Positions 24,565-35,380 of a stretch of 64,000 nt of DNA are shown here, in pieces. A program made the position numbers and the translations under genes. How positions within the stretch are numbered: the first letter of the stretch is position 1; each line of letters begins with the position of its first letter. Under the pieces are notes generated by a model, which did not search any database, was not told the origin of the DNA, and saw only the letters and a program-made list of their open reading frames with translations. The DNA comes from Hymenoscyphus infarciens (taxonomy: Eukaryota; Ascomycota; Leotiomycetes; Helotiales; Helotiaceae), in assembly GCA_001414345.1 (NCBI GenBank), contig LLCB01000016.1, positions 186,001-250,000 on the forward strand, written 5' to 3'.

Positions 24565-26415
24565 ATGAAATCTGTTGGCTTCTTTTCGAGACTTTTGAAT
24601 CTTTTCCCACCGTTGTTGCCGAGTAATCGTATTTTTCCGGCTCGACCGAATTCGCAAACTTTCGTCGGTATGCCCTCGGCGGTTACTGAGGTGAAGCCTG
24701 TCAGGGTGTTGGTGGCTGGAGGAAGCTATGGGGGTCTTGCTATGGCGCTGAATTTGTTGGATTTGACAAAGGGAAAACATGCTCGATTCACGGGAAAGGA
24801 AGGGGTGGATGAGACGAAGAAGGTTGATGTGCGGATAAGGATTGTGGATGAACGGGATGGCTATTGTGAGTTTTCTTAACTTTCCTTCCTCGAAGCATCG
24901 TGGTTTCCCCGAAGGTATCACAAATATTGGCAATCATGATTTTCACTTCTTTATGGGGAACGTGGGGAATTTCCAGACATCACGAAGAGATCGCTGGGTT
25001 AACACTACATGACGAGTTCGGGAGAAGTTGAATGACACAGAAAACTAATGACACATTCCTTGCAGTTCATTTAATCGGCGCTCCACTCGCATTCTCATCA
25101 GACAAACACGCCGACCAATTCTGGGTTAAATATACCGATATCCCAGCCCTCCGTCACCCCTCCATTTCCGTCGCCCAAGGCAGCGTCTCCAAAATCGACC
25201 CCGCAACCAAGACCGCAACAATCATCGATTCGAAAACCCAAACGGCATATGAAGAGGAATATGATTATTTCGTCGCAGCTAGTGGATTACGAAGGGAGAA
25301 ACAAGTCGTGCCACAAGAAGTCACGAGGGATGCATACTTGGAGGAGGCACGCAAGCAGATTGGTGGTGTGAGTGTTGGTGAGGGGCTGAAGGATGGAAAG
25401 GGGGTTGTCGTTATTGGTGGTGGTATGTCATATCCCTTTTCAGCTCCAAATTCTCTAACGGAACTAATCATTTTGTAATTGTAGGAGCTGTCGGAATCGA
25501 AATGGCATCCGAAGTCGCACTTTATCACCCAACACAACGGGTAACACTGATCCACTCCCGCGACCATTTACTTTCTTCCGAGCCACTTCCCATCGAAATG
25601 GCAGACGTTGCACTCAAAACTCTCGGTGAGGTTGGTGTTGAAGTTCTACTCAACAAGCGTGTCAGTTCAAGTGTGGAAGAGGAAGAGGGAAAGTGGCTTT
25701 TGAAACTCAATGATGGTACCGAACGAACAGCTGGTTACGTTATTTGGGCCATTTCAAAAAGCAACTCCACGTCCGGGTACTTGCCAAAAGAGACTGTGGA
25801 TGAGGAGGGACTTGTAAGAATACAGGACAAGTACGTTGCTCCGCCTTGCCGGTAACTAGTTATACTAGTTATACTAACCCACCTCCAGTCTCCATTTCAA
25901 AGACACTATCCCAAACCCCTCGTACCATTTCGCTTTAGGAGATATCGTTCAATGGTCTGGCATCAAACGTTGTGGAGGTGCTATGCACATGGGATTCCTT
26001 GTCGCCACAAACATGCATCAAGAAATCCTTATTGAGCGGGGGCTCTTGAAGGCTCATAAGTTCCTTGTTCTCCCTGAGGTTGAGCCAATGATGGCGTTGG
26101 CTTGTGGAAAAAAAGCAATTTCCTACTCGAAAGAGGCTGGTGTTGCGGTTGGAGAAGATGTTATGGAAATTTTCTTTCGTGGAAACTTGGGATTTGACAG
26201 TAAGTTCCCCCCCTCAACATATCTTCGTGGAGTAGGTGAGATGTCTTTCTGTTACTAACCCTACATCAACAGTTTGCTGGGAGTATCTCCAACTCGGAAC
26301 GTCAAATGATGAGCCAAAGAAGAATCAAGACGAGATTGCAAAGCTGGAGGAGAGCGTAAATGACTTGGAGGTGAAGGAGAAACTTGTGAATCAGGAGGTT
26401 AGTGTTGAGGCTTGA
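24565..26415 (+). CDS. FAD/NAD(P)-dependent oxidoreductase, AIF2/AMID (FSP1)-like, 485 aa
   Basis: There are five exons: 24565-24865, 25066-25422, 25485-25830, 25889-26199 and 26273-26415 (1458 nt, in frame). The introns have GTGAGT, GTATGT, GTACGT and GTAAGT donors and clear CTAAC branch sites in the last two. Residues 46-57 (VRVLVAGGSYGG) bind FAD, and VVVIGGGAVGIEMA across the exon 2/3 join binds NAD(P)H. YHFALGDI is the second FAD motif of the family. These proteins oxidise NAD(P)H and reduce quinones, and some act in cell death or ferroptosis protection. The first 40 residues (MKSVGFFSRLLNLF..) are basic/hydrophobic and could target mitochondria. An alternative start is Met-36 at 24670, directly before the fold. 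The C-terminal 40 residues are a charged helix not typical of the family core. Confidence 0.9.
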
Positions 26416-26658
26416 TTTGTTAGTGGGATGATATGCATTGGGTTGGAGTTCATGGCGTTGATAGGTTGTAGAATTTGATATGAATAAGATGAGTATGAAA
26501 TAAAAGGTCCATTCAAAGGACCAGTCTCTGAGATACAATTACTTGGAAATAATTCACAGTGGATGTTTTTTTCCAGAGAGTGATTGATTATCAATGTAAC
26601 ATAAAATCTATTTACTCGCGAAAATGCTTCCGTGAGGAAAAACTTGCATAGTACAGAC

Positions 26659-26850
26659 CTAGTTGCCTGCCAATCTCACCTTTGAATCATCGAATTCTTT
26701 CTTCTTAAGCGCCACCAAATTCTTGGACAGTTCTTTAACGTGAGTCGCGATGGTTCCTCGTTGAAATGCATCCTTTTCAGTCATTTTCTTGTATTACTCC
26801 TTCAGGGCTATAACTTCAGCTTGATTCTTACTTGGTGGCCAAGTTATCCA
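26659..26850 (-). pseudogene. Fragment of a coiled-coil family gene
   Basis: On the minus strand, SKNQAEVIALKE is followed by an in-frame TAA, then by MTEKDAFQRGTIATHVKELS and a Lys-rich helix to the TAG at 26659-26661. Composition and charge pattern match the intact genes that start 200 bp away. Only about 60 codons remain. Confidence 0.5.
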
Positions 26851-26998
26851 AAGATAACCCATCGAGCATTTTTTATTCATGCGTAGAGGTTGAAAGTGGT
26901 TTATTGGTGGTATGCTTTATTGATAATAGTCTGATATCTGACTGAAACCAAGACCCATTCTACTAGTGTTTACATGTGTCTCCCATCAAACTCCTCCA

Positions 26999-27394
26999 TC
27001 AAAGAGGCGATCCCTTCAAAGTCCAGACCTCCTTGATTGCCTTTAGAACCTCAGCATCCTCATCTGCCTCCTCTTTCAAGTGCTTGTCGCCAATAGATTT
27101 GGTGATAGCGTCATTCAACAAGTGTAGCTTGTCCTGTACCTCTTCGATCGATCTTACTATTTCTATGAGACTCGAATCGTTTTCCGCTTCCTCGTATTTT
27201 GCCCACAGAGATTTGTGTTCCTTTTCTAGGTTGACCCGCTCTTGTTTTGTGGCGCGGTACTTTTTCTGTGCTCGCACCCAGTTTTTGTACCGGATGTCAA
27301 GGTGGTTGAGACCTGCAGCTTTCAACTTGGCTTCGGCTATTTGTAGTGGGGTCTTGGTGACATTGTCGTTCTGGGGAGCTCGTGAAGAGGACAT
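26999..27394 (-). CDS. Coiled-coil family protein, 131 aa, unknown function
   Basis: This is a single exon from ATG 27394. The protein has the family plan seen also in 28180-28581. It has a polar N-terminus, then TPLQIAEAKLKAAGLNHLDI with the following RYKNW segment, then a long charged coiled coil (residues ~40-110) and a conserved C-terminal end (IKEVWTLKGSPL, against FEDVWLAKGAPLV in the neighbour). The two are plainly paralogs. There is no signal peptide or membrane segment. Neither domain is one I recognise. It is the first of four same-strand genes at 27-30.3 kb. Confidence 0.8.
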   Translation of the reverse strand: MSSSRAPQNDNVTKTPLQIAEAKLKAAGLNHLDIRYKNWVRAQKKYRATKQERVNLEKEHKSLWAKYEEAENDSSLIEIVRSIEEVQDKLHLLNDAITKSIGDKHLKEEADEDAEVLKAIKEVWTLKGSPL

Positions 27395-27792
27395 GGTGTA
27401 AGTTATTATCGGAGCCTTGGGTAGAGATCTGTATGTGCGGTGTCTTTGTAAGATAGTTGGATGTTTGTTTAGAAAACGAAGTGCGAGACAGGGCAGGATA
27501 CGGGATTTTTATAGTTGGAAATTACTATAGATGTATACGTGTATGGTGACCACCCCATTTGAATAACCGAATGCCTCCTATTGAGTCCTGCGATTGGCTG
27601 GATACAATCTCTTGAATTAAGTGCATAACTTTAAACACCATGATTCACCTTGAGCACTCCTGGAGCTTGTAGTCGAGTGCAATCTAGGAATACAACCAAT
27701 AATGCCACCCTATACTCATATGTAGAATGAGTAGGCAAATGTCCCAATCGACTAAAACTTTAAGTGAGAAGTGGGAGGTTTTAGCTTTCATG

Positions 27793-27910
27793 AAACAAGC
27801 AATACTGAACTTTGAGAATTGGAGGCACTACAAGAGATTCCAACGAAGGTAGAAGAACATGATGATATTTTGAAAGCTAATGAACTGGGTATTGAAAAGA
27901 GAACCACTTG
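27793..27910 (+). pseudogene. Possible coiled-coil family remnant
   Basis: A plus-strand frame reads ETSNTEL, a TGA stop, then ELEALQEIPTKVEEHDDILK and a short continuation to a second TGA. It is too short to assign firmly, but it is helical, charged and next to the intact family members, on the opposite strand. Confidence 0.3.
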
Positions 27911-28179
27911 AAAGTTTAGGATCGCCAAAAAACTATTAGCTCGACAATAAAGGGCCCACTGGGTGGCTACTAATACAGTAATATAATACTTTATACCTGG
28001 AGTTCTCATCGCGATTTGATATTGTCTGATATTCAAGACACATATTTAGGTCTGTTGCCACAAGGTCACGAAAGATATGGAAAAGGCGATAATCTCTTAA
28101 AACGAGCTTTCAAAAGAGTCTATTATTTATTTAACATGATATCTAATTGATACCATGACGAAGTCTTCAAAGAACCCCC

Positions 28180-28581
28180 TCAAACAAGAGGAGCTCCTTT
28201 GGCAAGCCAGACGTCTTCAAACGCCAGCACCAGCTCCGTTTCAGCATCCCATTCTTCCTTCCAAAGCTCCTTTTCAACAGAACTGAACACGTTGCTCTTC
28301 AACAGGTCCAGCTTGGCTTCCAAGTCCTCGAGGCCTTTCCCGGTGTCAACTCGGCGTTTGTCATGCTCAGCCACCTCGCGGTCGTATTTCTCCTGTAGCA
28401 AGTCGATTTCCTTGTGGAGTTTCTCCATCTCTGCCTTCTTTTCTCTGTATACCTTTTGGCACAGCTCGTAGTTCCGGTAGCGGATTTCCAGATGCTTTTG
28501 GCTTGCGGCTGCCATTTTAGCTTCGGCTTTTTGTAGGGGAGTTTGAGACGTGTTTTCCGTAGCGGCTGGTGTGTTGGACAT
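28180..28581 (-). CDS. Coiled-coil family protein, 133 aa, unknown function
   Basis: This is a single exon from ATG 28581. After a 15-residue polar start comes TPLQKAEAKMAAASQKHLEI and RYRNYELCQKVYREKK, matching the 27.0-kb gene position by position in outline. A coiled coil follows (KLHKEIDLLQEKYDREVAEHD), then LKSNVFSSVEKELWKEEWDAE and the shared end DVWLAKGAPLV. The paralogs differ most in the middle of the coil. It lies 786 bp from the next gene on the same strand. Role unknown; oligomerisation is likely. Confidence 0.8.
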   Translation of the reverse strand: MSNTPAATENTSQTPLQKAEAKMAAASQKHLEIRYRNYELCQKVYREKKAEMEKLHKEIDLLQEKYDREVAEHDKRRVDTGKGLEDLEAKLDLLKSNVFSSVEKELWKEEWDAETELVLAFEDVWLAKGAPLV

Positions 28582-28965
28582 ATTTTTTGTTCTTAAAGGG
28601 ATCTGTTCTATACTAGGTAAATACCCTATCTTATCTTCTCGTGCTGGGTATGAGGTTTGTTGAAGACGTATTTATAGTGGAAAACTGATATGGCTACACA
28701 TTTCTGAGTGCCCATCTCTTTTTGAATAACTGGATATTGCTTCTCCGTCTGACTAAATCCAAGGCCCGAATCAAGCGGGAGACGGACGATATGAACGAAT
28801 GTTTCAAATGCAGCTTTGACATTCACAAATAGTCGATAAGTACTGACAACTCAAAAGATTCCGTTCACAATACACATGAGAAATACAACCACTCAAGCGT
28901 TAAACTATCCGGTACCAAGCCTATATCATCCTATCATGAACTATGATTGACATCTTGACAACCCT

Positions 28966-29394
28966 TCAGTAACCACATAACTCCATCCAAAACCCCATCA
29001 TACTCTCCACCACCCCCTTCCCACTCAAACTCAACCTCCTCACCTCGTCCCTGGCAGCCTCCAAAGCTTCCCTCGTTTCCTGTATATGTTGCTCCGCATC
29101 ACCCTTCCCTATTTCAAGTAAACCATGATACTCAGCCCAAGCCCGATCCTCCAAAAACTCCAACTCCAAAAGCGTCTTTTCCTGCTGTGAATTATTCTCC
29201 GCCACCTCGCTTTCATATTTCCGCACCAATCCTCGCACTTTCTGCATATACACTTGAATTTGTTGAAAGGCTTGGGTCTCAGTGATGAAGAACATCTTGT
29301 GGGCTTCGGATCTTGCTTTTCTGTGGGCTTTTAATGCTTGAGTGTGGGTTTCTTTAGCGAGTTCTAGGGGGGTTTTGTTTTTGGGGGGTGCCAT
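28966..29394 (-). CDS. Coiled-coil family protein, 142 aa, unknown function
   Basis: This is a single exon from ATG 29394 (MAPPKNKTPLELAKE). The KTPLELAKE..ALKAHRKARSEAHK start is the same motif that opens the other two paralogs (TPLQ-AEAK), and VRGLVRKYESEVAENN parallels their LQEKYDREVAEHD. The C-terminus differs, ending in a short hydrophobic helix (VVESMMGFWMELCGY) in place of the VW-x-x-KG-x-PL end. It is a more diverged member of the array. Confidence 0.75.
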   Translation of the reverse strand: MAPPKNKTPLELAKETHTQALKAHRKARSEAHKMFFITETQAFQQIQVYMQKVRGLVRKYESEVAENNSQQEKTLLELEFLEDRAWAEYHGLLEIGKGDAEQHIQETREALEAARDEVRRLSLSGKGVVESMMGFWMELCGY

Positions 29395-29838
29395 TTCGCA
29401 TGGTGTTGATATACTGCCAAGTATTAGTTCTTAATTAGGAGCTTCTTGTTACAATGTTTAGGTTTAATTCAAGACTGGAACTGGAATGGGATGGAGGTGA
29501 TTTTATAAGATTGCGTGGCCGTGCTTCACGTGATTCTGGTCTTGAATCAGTAGAGGAAGACAGCTGGGCTACCGCCACGAGGTATGATGACGTGGTTGGA
29601 CAGTGAAGATCTCGAGTTGGTGTGTGATTAAAGGGGGATGGTAGTGGTCATGGGTAGTAAATAAGAAATGATTGTTATGAGACATTGTGGTACTAGGGAA
29701 AACGTTGAGTGAATAAAGGTTTAGAGTGCTAATAGTAATAGATTAATTTGGGGTTTGGGGAGAGATTCAAGATATTGAACCTGAATAAATGCGCAACTAA
29801 TTTTGTAACAAGTTAGCAATCAGATTTAGATGGAGGGT

Positions 29839-29841
<3 letters not shown>

Positions 29842-29873
<32 letters not shown>
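29842..29873. repeat. (AG)16 microsatellite
   Basis: Sixteen uninterrupted AG units lie in the 501-bp gap between two coiled-coil genes, 22 bp downstream of the next gene's stop. Confidence 0.95.
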
Positions 29874-29879
<6 letters not shown>

Positions 29880-29895
29880 CTATATGTAAAGCCAT

Positions 29896-30339
29896 TTACC
29901 GCCCCGAAAACGGCAAAAGACGATCACAAGCTAAATCCATCTCCCTTTCACAAACCTCCTCGGTCAATCGTACCTGCAACTCGGCATTCTGAAGACGTTC
30001 CAAAAACGGTTTCAAAAAGTCCCCCTCCATCTCAACAGCCTCTCGAGTCCGAGCCATGAACTCTACTTGAGCTTGTGCCTTCCCCGCTGCTACAAGTTCA
30101 AGCATCTCATTGAAAACTTCCACTGGTTGAGATTGCAAAGACTCGCGCTCCTCTTGGAGAGTAGCGTAAAACTCTCGTGCCATTTTATCTGCGTTGTCGA
30201 GTGCGCGAAGGGAATCTCTCGTGTGTCGGAATCGACGGGCAGAGGAGTGGGAGAGGGCTCCGATGTATTCTTCCTGGAGGGAAGCGCGGAGGTTTCGCGC
30301 CAAGCGGCGGGCCAAACAAGCTTGTTGGAATCGTGACAT
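29896..30339 (-). CDS. Small helical protein, 147 aa, unknown function
   Basis: The frame extends 36 codons upstream without stop, but ATG 30339 (MSRFQQACLARRLARNLRAS) is the best start because the upstream part is non-helical. The N-terminal third is very Arg-rich (LARRLARNLRASLQEE, SSARRFRHTRDSLRAL) and the rest is acidic helix (VAAGKAQAQVEFMARTREAVE). It has the size, intronless structure and orientation of the neighbouring coiled-coil genes, though the TPL motif is missing. The basic N-terminus could bind nucleic acid or act as a nuclear or mitochondrial signal. Confidence 0.65.
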   Translation of the reverse strand: MSRFQQACLARRLARNLRASLQEEYIGALSHSSARRFRHTRDSLRALDNADKMAREFYATLQEERESLQSQPVEVFNEMLELVAAGKAQAQVEFMARTREAVEMEGDFLKPFLERLQNAELQVRLTEEVCEREMDLACDRLLPFSGR

Positions 30340-30976
30340 TGTGGAGTTTGGGTATGGGTTGTGAGTGACCATGATGTGGATGTGGAAGGATTGAAGTGGG
30401 GAATTGCACTTGTAAATCATGGGAACATCGAAGATTCTTATACACAAAGTATTGTGAAACTAAACAGTGGTTTGGAATTCAAACAGTTGCATTTGCCAAC
30501 GCGGTCTCTTTGTTGTTTTCCGAAACTCATTGCTTTGGAGGTGGGTTGTACTCTGCCTATGAGAAAACAATCGATTGTCCTTCACAAAGGGGGACAAAGA
30601 AGTCATTGGGGATGACGAATCAACAAAGATTTCTACCAGAACGCCAATTTTTTTTAAAAAATGAAGCGATGGTAAGATAGGGAATTTTTTCAAAAGCGAA
30701 TATATTGGTGCGGGGTCGTTTTGGTATGGGAGGGGCACTTCAGGCGACCTTCTCCCGACTCAAAATAATAACGACAAATGCACAAGTAACCTTCAGTCTA
30801 TTTCTTCATGCTAAGTATCAGTATTTTAAAGAACGCCCATGGGATTCTCTCGTGATTCTAAACCCCCAAGAATAACAGACTTCCTCTATATGATCCAATG
30901 CATTGTAAGACGTTTTCTTTTTTGGAAATAGATGGCGTGGTCGTCCAGTCATGGCCAACAAAGACGTCAAGCCACA
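30340..30976. other. Intergenic between converging gene blocks, no gene seen
   Basis: Promoter of the 29896-30339 gene and 3' end of the NTPase gene. Short ORFs here are shadows or lack motif. Confidence 0.5.
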
Positions 30977-33234
30977 CTATACACTAACCATAGAGATCCC
31001 ACCATCCCATGTGATTCGTCTCCGGACCTTCACTCTAAGCAACCTAAACGGCTCAGTTTCTTCAGATCCATCACTCTTTCCCATAACAGCCGAAGGTGCG
31101 AAGACTAATGCCTCTCCGGTCTTCAACCGCAATATTTGCTTATAAAGACCACCTTCATCACTACTGTCGTTGACATCATTTCCTTGGATCGAAATGTGAC
31201 GGCGAAGAACGGAAAGCCATTCCGGACTCGTGAATCGATGAATGACCGTCATTGAGCATAGGTCGATGAGTTTGGGAGAAATTGTAGGCTCTTGTGTTGA
31301 GATGATGACTCGTACACCGTAGTGTCGCTGTTCTCTGATTACTTTCATGAGAGATTCGGTCAGGGTTTTTGCACCAGGTGTTTCGGTCATAAACTGTAGC
31401 AAATTAGAACAATTCTTTGCATGTGGACGTGTTTTATTGTACCTTGTGAGCCTCGTCCACGAAGATGACTTTGCCAGAAGCCGCATCGGACTCTAGAAAC
31501 ATGCCCATCCCAATCTTGAATAGGATACATGCCGTACTAGCATCCAGAAAGGGACAAGACAAATCCAAGATTGTTACCTCACCCGGTTCGAAACTTGGAC
31601 TCTTTGTTGATCCTTCAAGATCCATGAAAGATTCCAGAAGATCGAGTCGCTGGTCGAGGAATGTAACTTGCTTCGGGTCAAGCCCAGCTGCTCTAAGCCG
31701 TCTTCTGAACTCAATGTAGTTGAAATCACCCGAAAGCGTTGTAGCCATTTCGCGCAAGATTTTCGTAACTATTCCCATGTAGAGTGGTGGTGGTCCTTGT
31801 GATTGATCAACGCACATAAGAGTCAACATTGTAGTAATATTGAGGTCCTTCGACTGAAGTTTGAACGGCTCAACATGGACTCCGGGAATCTGTGAGTATG
31901 CCGCCGCAAGACTTCGATAATTTGAGGGAGAAACCAATACTTTGACTTTCTTCGCACTAAAAGGAGTCGGAAACTTTTGGTTCGGGGCTGCCAAGAATAC
32001 AGCTTCACAGGGACGGAACGCCGATTCGGAAGTATACTCTGCGAAGTTGAATACCAGGGCGGTAAGCGGCTTTTCCAAAACACCAAGACCTGATGCAGGA
32101 ATGACACAATTCTCTGTGACACGTGAGAAAATGATCACTGTAGAAATGTTGTAGTAAAAAAAACTCACCGATCATACATGTAGAAGTGTGCGATTTTCCA
32201 CTACCCTGGATACCACAGACGAATGCGCTAAAAGGGATGTTGGTATTGAGGTATAGTTTTGAATGACCGCGGGGAGATGAATGAAAGGTTCCTAGAAGGC
32301 CGTATTGCGGGAGTTCTGCGCGAAATCCTTGACGAGTGTGATCTGAAAATATCACTGCATTTTTGACAGTCTGTTCTTCGGCAATGTTGTTGTCATCGAG
32401 ATCCAATATCATTCTCTCAAACTCGCTACTGGAGGTCTCCTTTGGCACCTTCGTCTCGCTGAGAAATCTTTGGAGAGCTGGGACGTATTAGTACTATAAA
32501 GTAGAGATGCCAGTAAGGGATACAAACCGAGAATTTTTCCTTTGGCAGGGGCCTCTTGCGCAAGGTTAAGCTCGCCCGATGTGACCTCGTTCTGGTTTTC
32601 AGTTACATGTCCGGAGCGGTGATCAGGAAGTCCTTCGACGGATGTTGAAGCTGTAGATTGGGAATTTTGGGTGCTAGCAGCATCAAACATCACGAGTGCG
32701 GGCCCAAGGTTGAGCTACAAGCATGTTGTCAGTAGCAATTCTCCTTCTTCGAAATCAATCTTACCTGATCTCGAGAACTTGACCCCACTGGCTGTTCGGA
32801 TGTGATCGCGGCTCCAATGAGTGGTATACTTACATTCTGCGATCGCTCTCTCTGGTCTCCTTGGCTCACAGTTCTGTTAGATACGTCTTGGGCTGATTGA
32901 CTTGTGAGACTCGCAGAGGAAGTTGAGGCATTGTTCGGTGTTTCGGTTTCTAGGATTTTGGGCCACGAGTTCGGGTGTTTGTAGATTTGAAAGTCGATGT
33001 TGCCCTTCAATCTATTTGAAACCCCCAGTTAGCAATCGCGTGACAGCTTGAGATGTAAACAGATACTTGCTCTCTGATGATGGAATCGATTTCGTCTTTG
33101 TATTGTGGACGCTCCTTTCTCAGCTTTCTCTTCACGGTCGCCTTCCCTACAAAGTTCCCACCTCGTTGATAAGAATCTTTCTCTTGTAATCTTGTAAGAA
33201 CCCAGCTCTTCAGCTCAGCAGATGATAGCACCAT
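30977..33234 (-). CDS. P-loop NTPase of a fungal HerA/FtsK-like family, 663 aa
   Basis: There are six exons: 33067-33234, 32765-33004, 32528-32714, 32169-32477, 31443-32113 and 30977-31393 (1992 nt). Residues 1-210 are basic, then Ser/Gln/Asn-rich and disordered. Then follow the Walker A loop GIQGSGKSHT (residues ~287-296), with CMI-ENCVIP restored across intron 4, and the Walker B strand VIFVDEAH (517-524). Further on, ISTQEPTISPKLIDLC is sensor-like and FTSPEWLSVLRRHI follows it. This matches a widespread uncharacterised fungal NTPase family resembling ATP-driven DNA translocases of the HerA type. The partner and role are unknown. The exon 1/2 acceptor is the weakest point: the first AG after the branch site (at 33012) would break the frame, so a later GAAG (exon start 33004) is used. 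Confidence 0.82.
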
Positions 33235-33604
33235 AGTACTTTTTTTTTCCTCGAGTCCAAAGCCCAGGAATGTAGGGGGATGTAGCAGAAGGAGTCAAGC
33301 CGTAACTAGAGGGAGCTGGACAGAAAAAAAGTCGCCGTTTTGTTGGAGTTGTTCGACTGCGCGAAAATCCGAAGGCGCGGAAACCCGCAAGGTTTGGATA
33401 GCTGTTCAGTTTGGGACTAGCGTGGTTGACCGTGCAAGATTCACTATACTTTGATCTTTATACATGAAGGGGCTTTGTCCCATATGGCCAGCTTCGGATT
33501 AAGCGAGACAAGAGTCTGTTGAGTATCGAAGGGCCCAATGGTAACATGATGTTTCCTTACTTGTCCATGTTTACGTAGTAATCGAGACAGCCCTCGTTCA
33601 TTCC

Positions 33605-33742
33605 GTATTCTTTCCAATGAGAAAATATTCTACAGTTGATTTTCAAAGTAAGTGATGGAAGAGTGTCAATTCTATCGCGGCTCGGAGATCACTCTGTATT
33701 CTTTCCAATGAGAAAATGTTATGAAGTTGATTTTCAAAGTAA
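33605..33742. repeat. 47-bp direct duplication
   Basis: GTATTCTTTCCAATGAGAAA at 33605 recurs at 33696, and the following bases continue to match for 47 bp with a few differences (33605-33651 and 33696-33742). The repeats sit just past the stop of the small membrane-protein gene. Confidence 0.85.
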
Positions 33743-33764
33743 CAACTCCGAACTACCGCCGAAC

Positions 33765-34343
33765 CTACAAAATCAAAGTCAACCCACCACCAACAACCCA
33801 ACTCGCTATCAAGTACGACATGTTCAACCTCACTTCCTGCGTATTCGTGATTGCATCATTATACGCCCCCACACCGGGCAGCGGAACCTTGGCCTTCCCC
33901 TTCCAGAAATCCCCCACATGGCTTCGCGCCGCCATCAAGACGGTCACATTCAGAGCCGCAACGAATGCGCTTACATAAGGGGATATCGAGAGCGCGAAAA
34001 TAGGCGAGAGGATGAGGAACACGGAGCTCGCGAAGGATGAGAAGATCTATGAGTTGCAACCTGTTAGTGCTGGATGCAGAGTCCGCCGGCGGGGTTTCTG
34101 AGGCGTGCAGACTCTGCAGAGGCTCTGGAGCTCGGGAATTGGACTTACGGCTATGGTTCCACTGGCCTGCGTGGTTCTGGTTTTATACAGCTGGTTTTCG
34201 GCTATGTTGGAGTATTTTGCTGCTTTCTTGCTCTTCTCTTCGTACTTCTGGAGGTTGGTGATGGAGATGGAGGCGAGGTAGAGGTTGTAGGCGGAGAAAG
34301 CGGCTTGGAAGCCATTGATCAGGGTAATTATCGTGCTAGTCAT
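33765..34343 (-). CDS. Small predicted membrane protein, 158 aa, unknown function
   Basis: There are two exons: 34149-34343 and 33765-34046. The intron has GTAAGT, a GCACTAACAG branch and CATAG, and the join is in frame at ...GTIA-IFSSF. The frame continues upstream of 34343 but without ATG, so MTSTIITLINGFQ is the start. Hydrophobic segments are residues 3-28 (IITLINGFQAAFSAYNLYLA), ~70-95 (SSVFLILSPIFALSISPYV), ~97-110 (AFVAALNVTVLMAA) and the last 18 residues (YLIASWVVGGGLTLIL). A charged helix joins the first two (LQKYEEKSKKAAKYSN). No family is recognised; the layout suggests 3-4 membrane passes. Confidence 0.72.
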
Positions 34344-35068
34344 TCTGTTATATTTGCTTGGAAGGGATGTTGAGGAGTTGTACTCCAAAAAAGTCTTCTC
34401 TTGTGGTTGATATACTGGAGTAATTACTCTAGTTGTGTGTTCTTGCCAGACTTTGGAGTGGTGACGTCATGCGGGCTCGGGGAGTTTTAGCATTTTAGCA
34501 AGCGCAAGCTAGCCAACGCGAACTCTGTTTGAGCCCAAAAGGTTTGGATTTCAAAAAGATTATTTCTGGTATATCCTTGCCAACTGTCTCTCTTGCAAGC
34601 TAAAAACACGAGTCAAAACGTTGGCCGTCATCGTCGTCGTGTGCTCTGACCGCCGTCGGGAGATCCCCAGACGGTCACCAATGGAACACAAGATAAAAAA
34701 GGCATAGTTTATCGTATAAACATACATGCCACCGTATAAACTTAGGTTATCGCCAATCAAGGACAATTGTATTGCTCGGAGAAACCACCCCGCGAGTAAG
34801 CCCCAAATGTCTCTTAACCTCCAAGTCCATCAAACGATACCAAAGTCATTCCACCCAAAATTCAGTTGTCAACTTCCTGTCCCTTTTAAGAGAACCCCCA
34901 AGAGAAAACGGGAAGACTTCTTGGCTATTTGGAGTCCGGGGGTGAGGCGTTTTCCTCCTCCCTTTCCTTTGCCTTTGCGTATATGGAGCCATAGCCGTGG
35001 CGTTATCCTCATTCTGTATACAAGGTCATTACCAAGTCTTGTAGAGGGAGAAAGAAAGAAAGCTCAGC
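34344..35068. other. Intergenic, no gene seen
   Basis: Nothing coding is supported. This is the promoter side of the membrane-protein gene and the 3' flank of the RRM gene. Confidence 0.4.
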
Positions 35069-35380
35069 TCACCTTCTAACTCGGCAAGCCTCGATTCCAA
35101 GTTCATACGGCCAATCACCTTCTTCAGCTCGAAATTTAGCCCCCGCTCCTGGAGCAACAATCCTCCAAATTTCTCGACCAGCTCCTTCGAGGACTTTTGA
35201 TGCATCCGAAGCTTCCCAGAAGGTGACATATGCATAACCTTGTGGATTTCGCCCGAGCATGAAATACGAGATTGTGCCATATTTCTCGAGGATACCTCGG
35301 ATGTCGCCAGATATGTTAGATATCAAGAGAGTGGTTGCCCAGGTATCTGTCTGGTCTATGGAATTGTTTGGAGCCGACAT
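35069..35380 (-). CDS. RRM-type RNA-binding-like protein, 103 aa
   Basis: This is a single exon from ATG 35380. TTLLISNISGDIRGILEKYG is the beta1/RNP2 (LLISNI) and alpha1 of an RRM; GYAYVTFWEASDASKVLEG is RNP1 (GYAYVTF) and alpha2; the end ELGIEACRVRR fits beta4. The aromatic residues of RNP1 are kept, so single-stranded RNA binding is plausible. The protein is essentially one RRM with no other domain. The frame ends in AGAAGGTGAG, a donor-like sequence, so a further exon cannot be excluded. Confidence 0.72.
   Translation of the reverse strand: MSAPNNSIDQTDTWATTLLISNISGDIRGILEKYGTISYFMLGRNPQGYAYVTFWEASDASKVLEGAGREIWRIVAPGAGAKFRAEEGDWPYELGIEACRVRR

Noticed and set aside
24236..24933. Two long minus-strand ORFs of 124 and 188 codons
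   Set aside because: They are antisense to exon 1 and the promoter of the oxidoreductase and have no domain.
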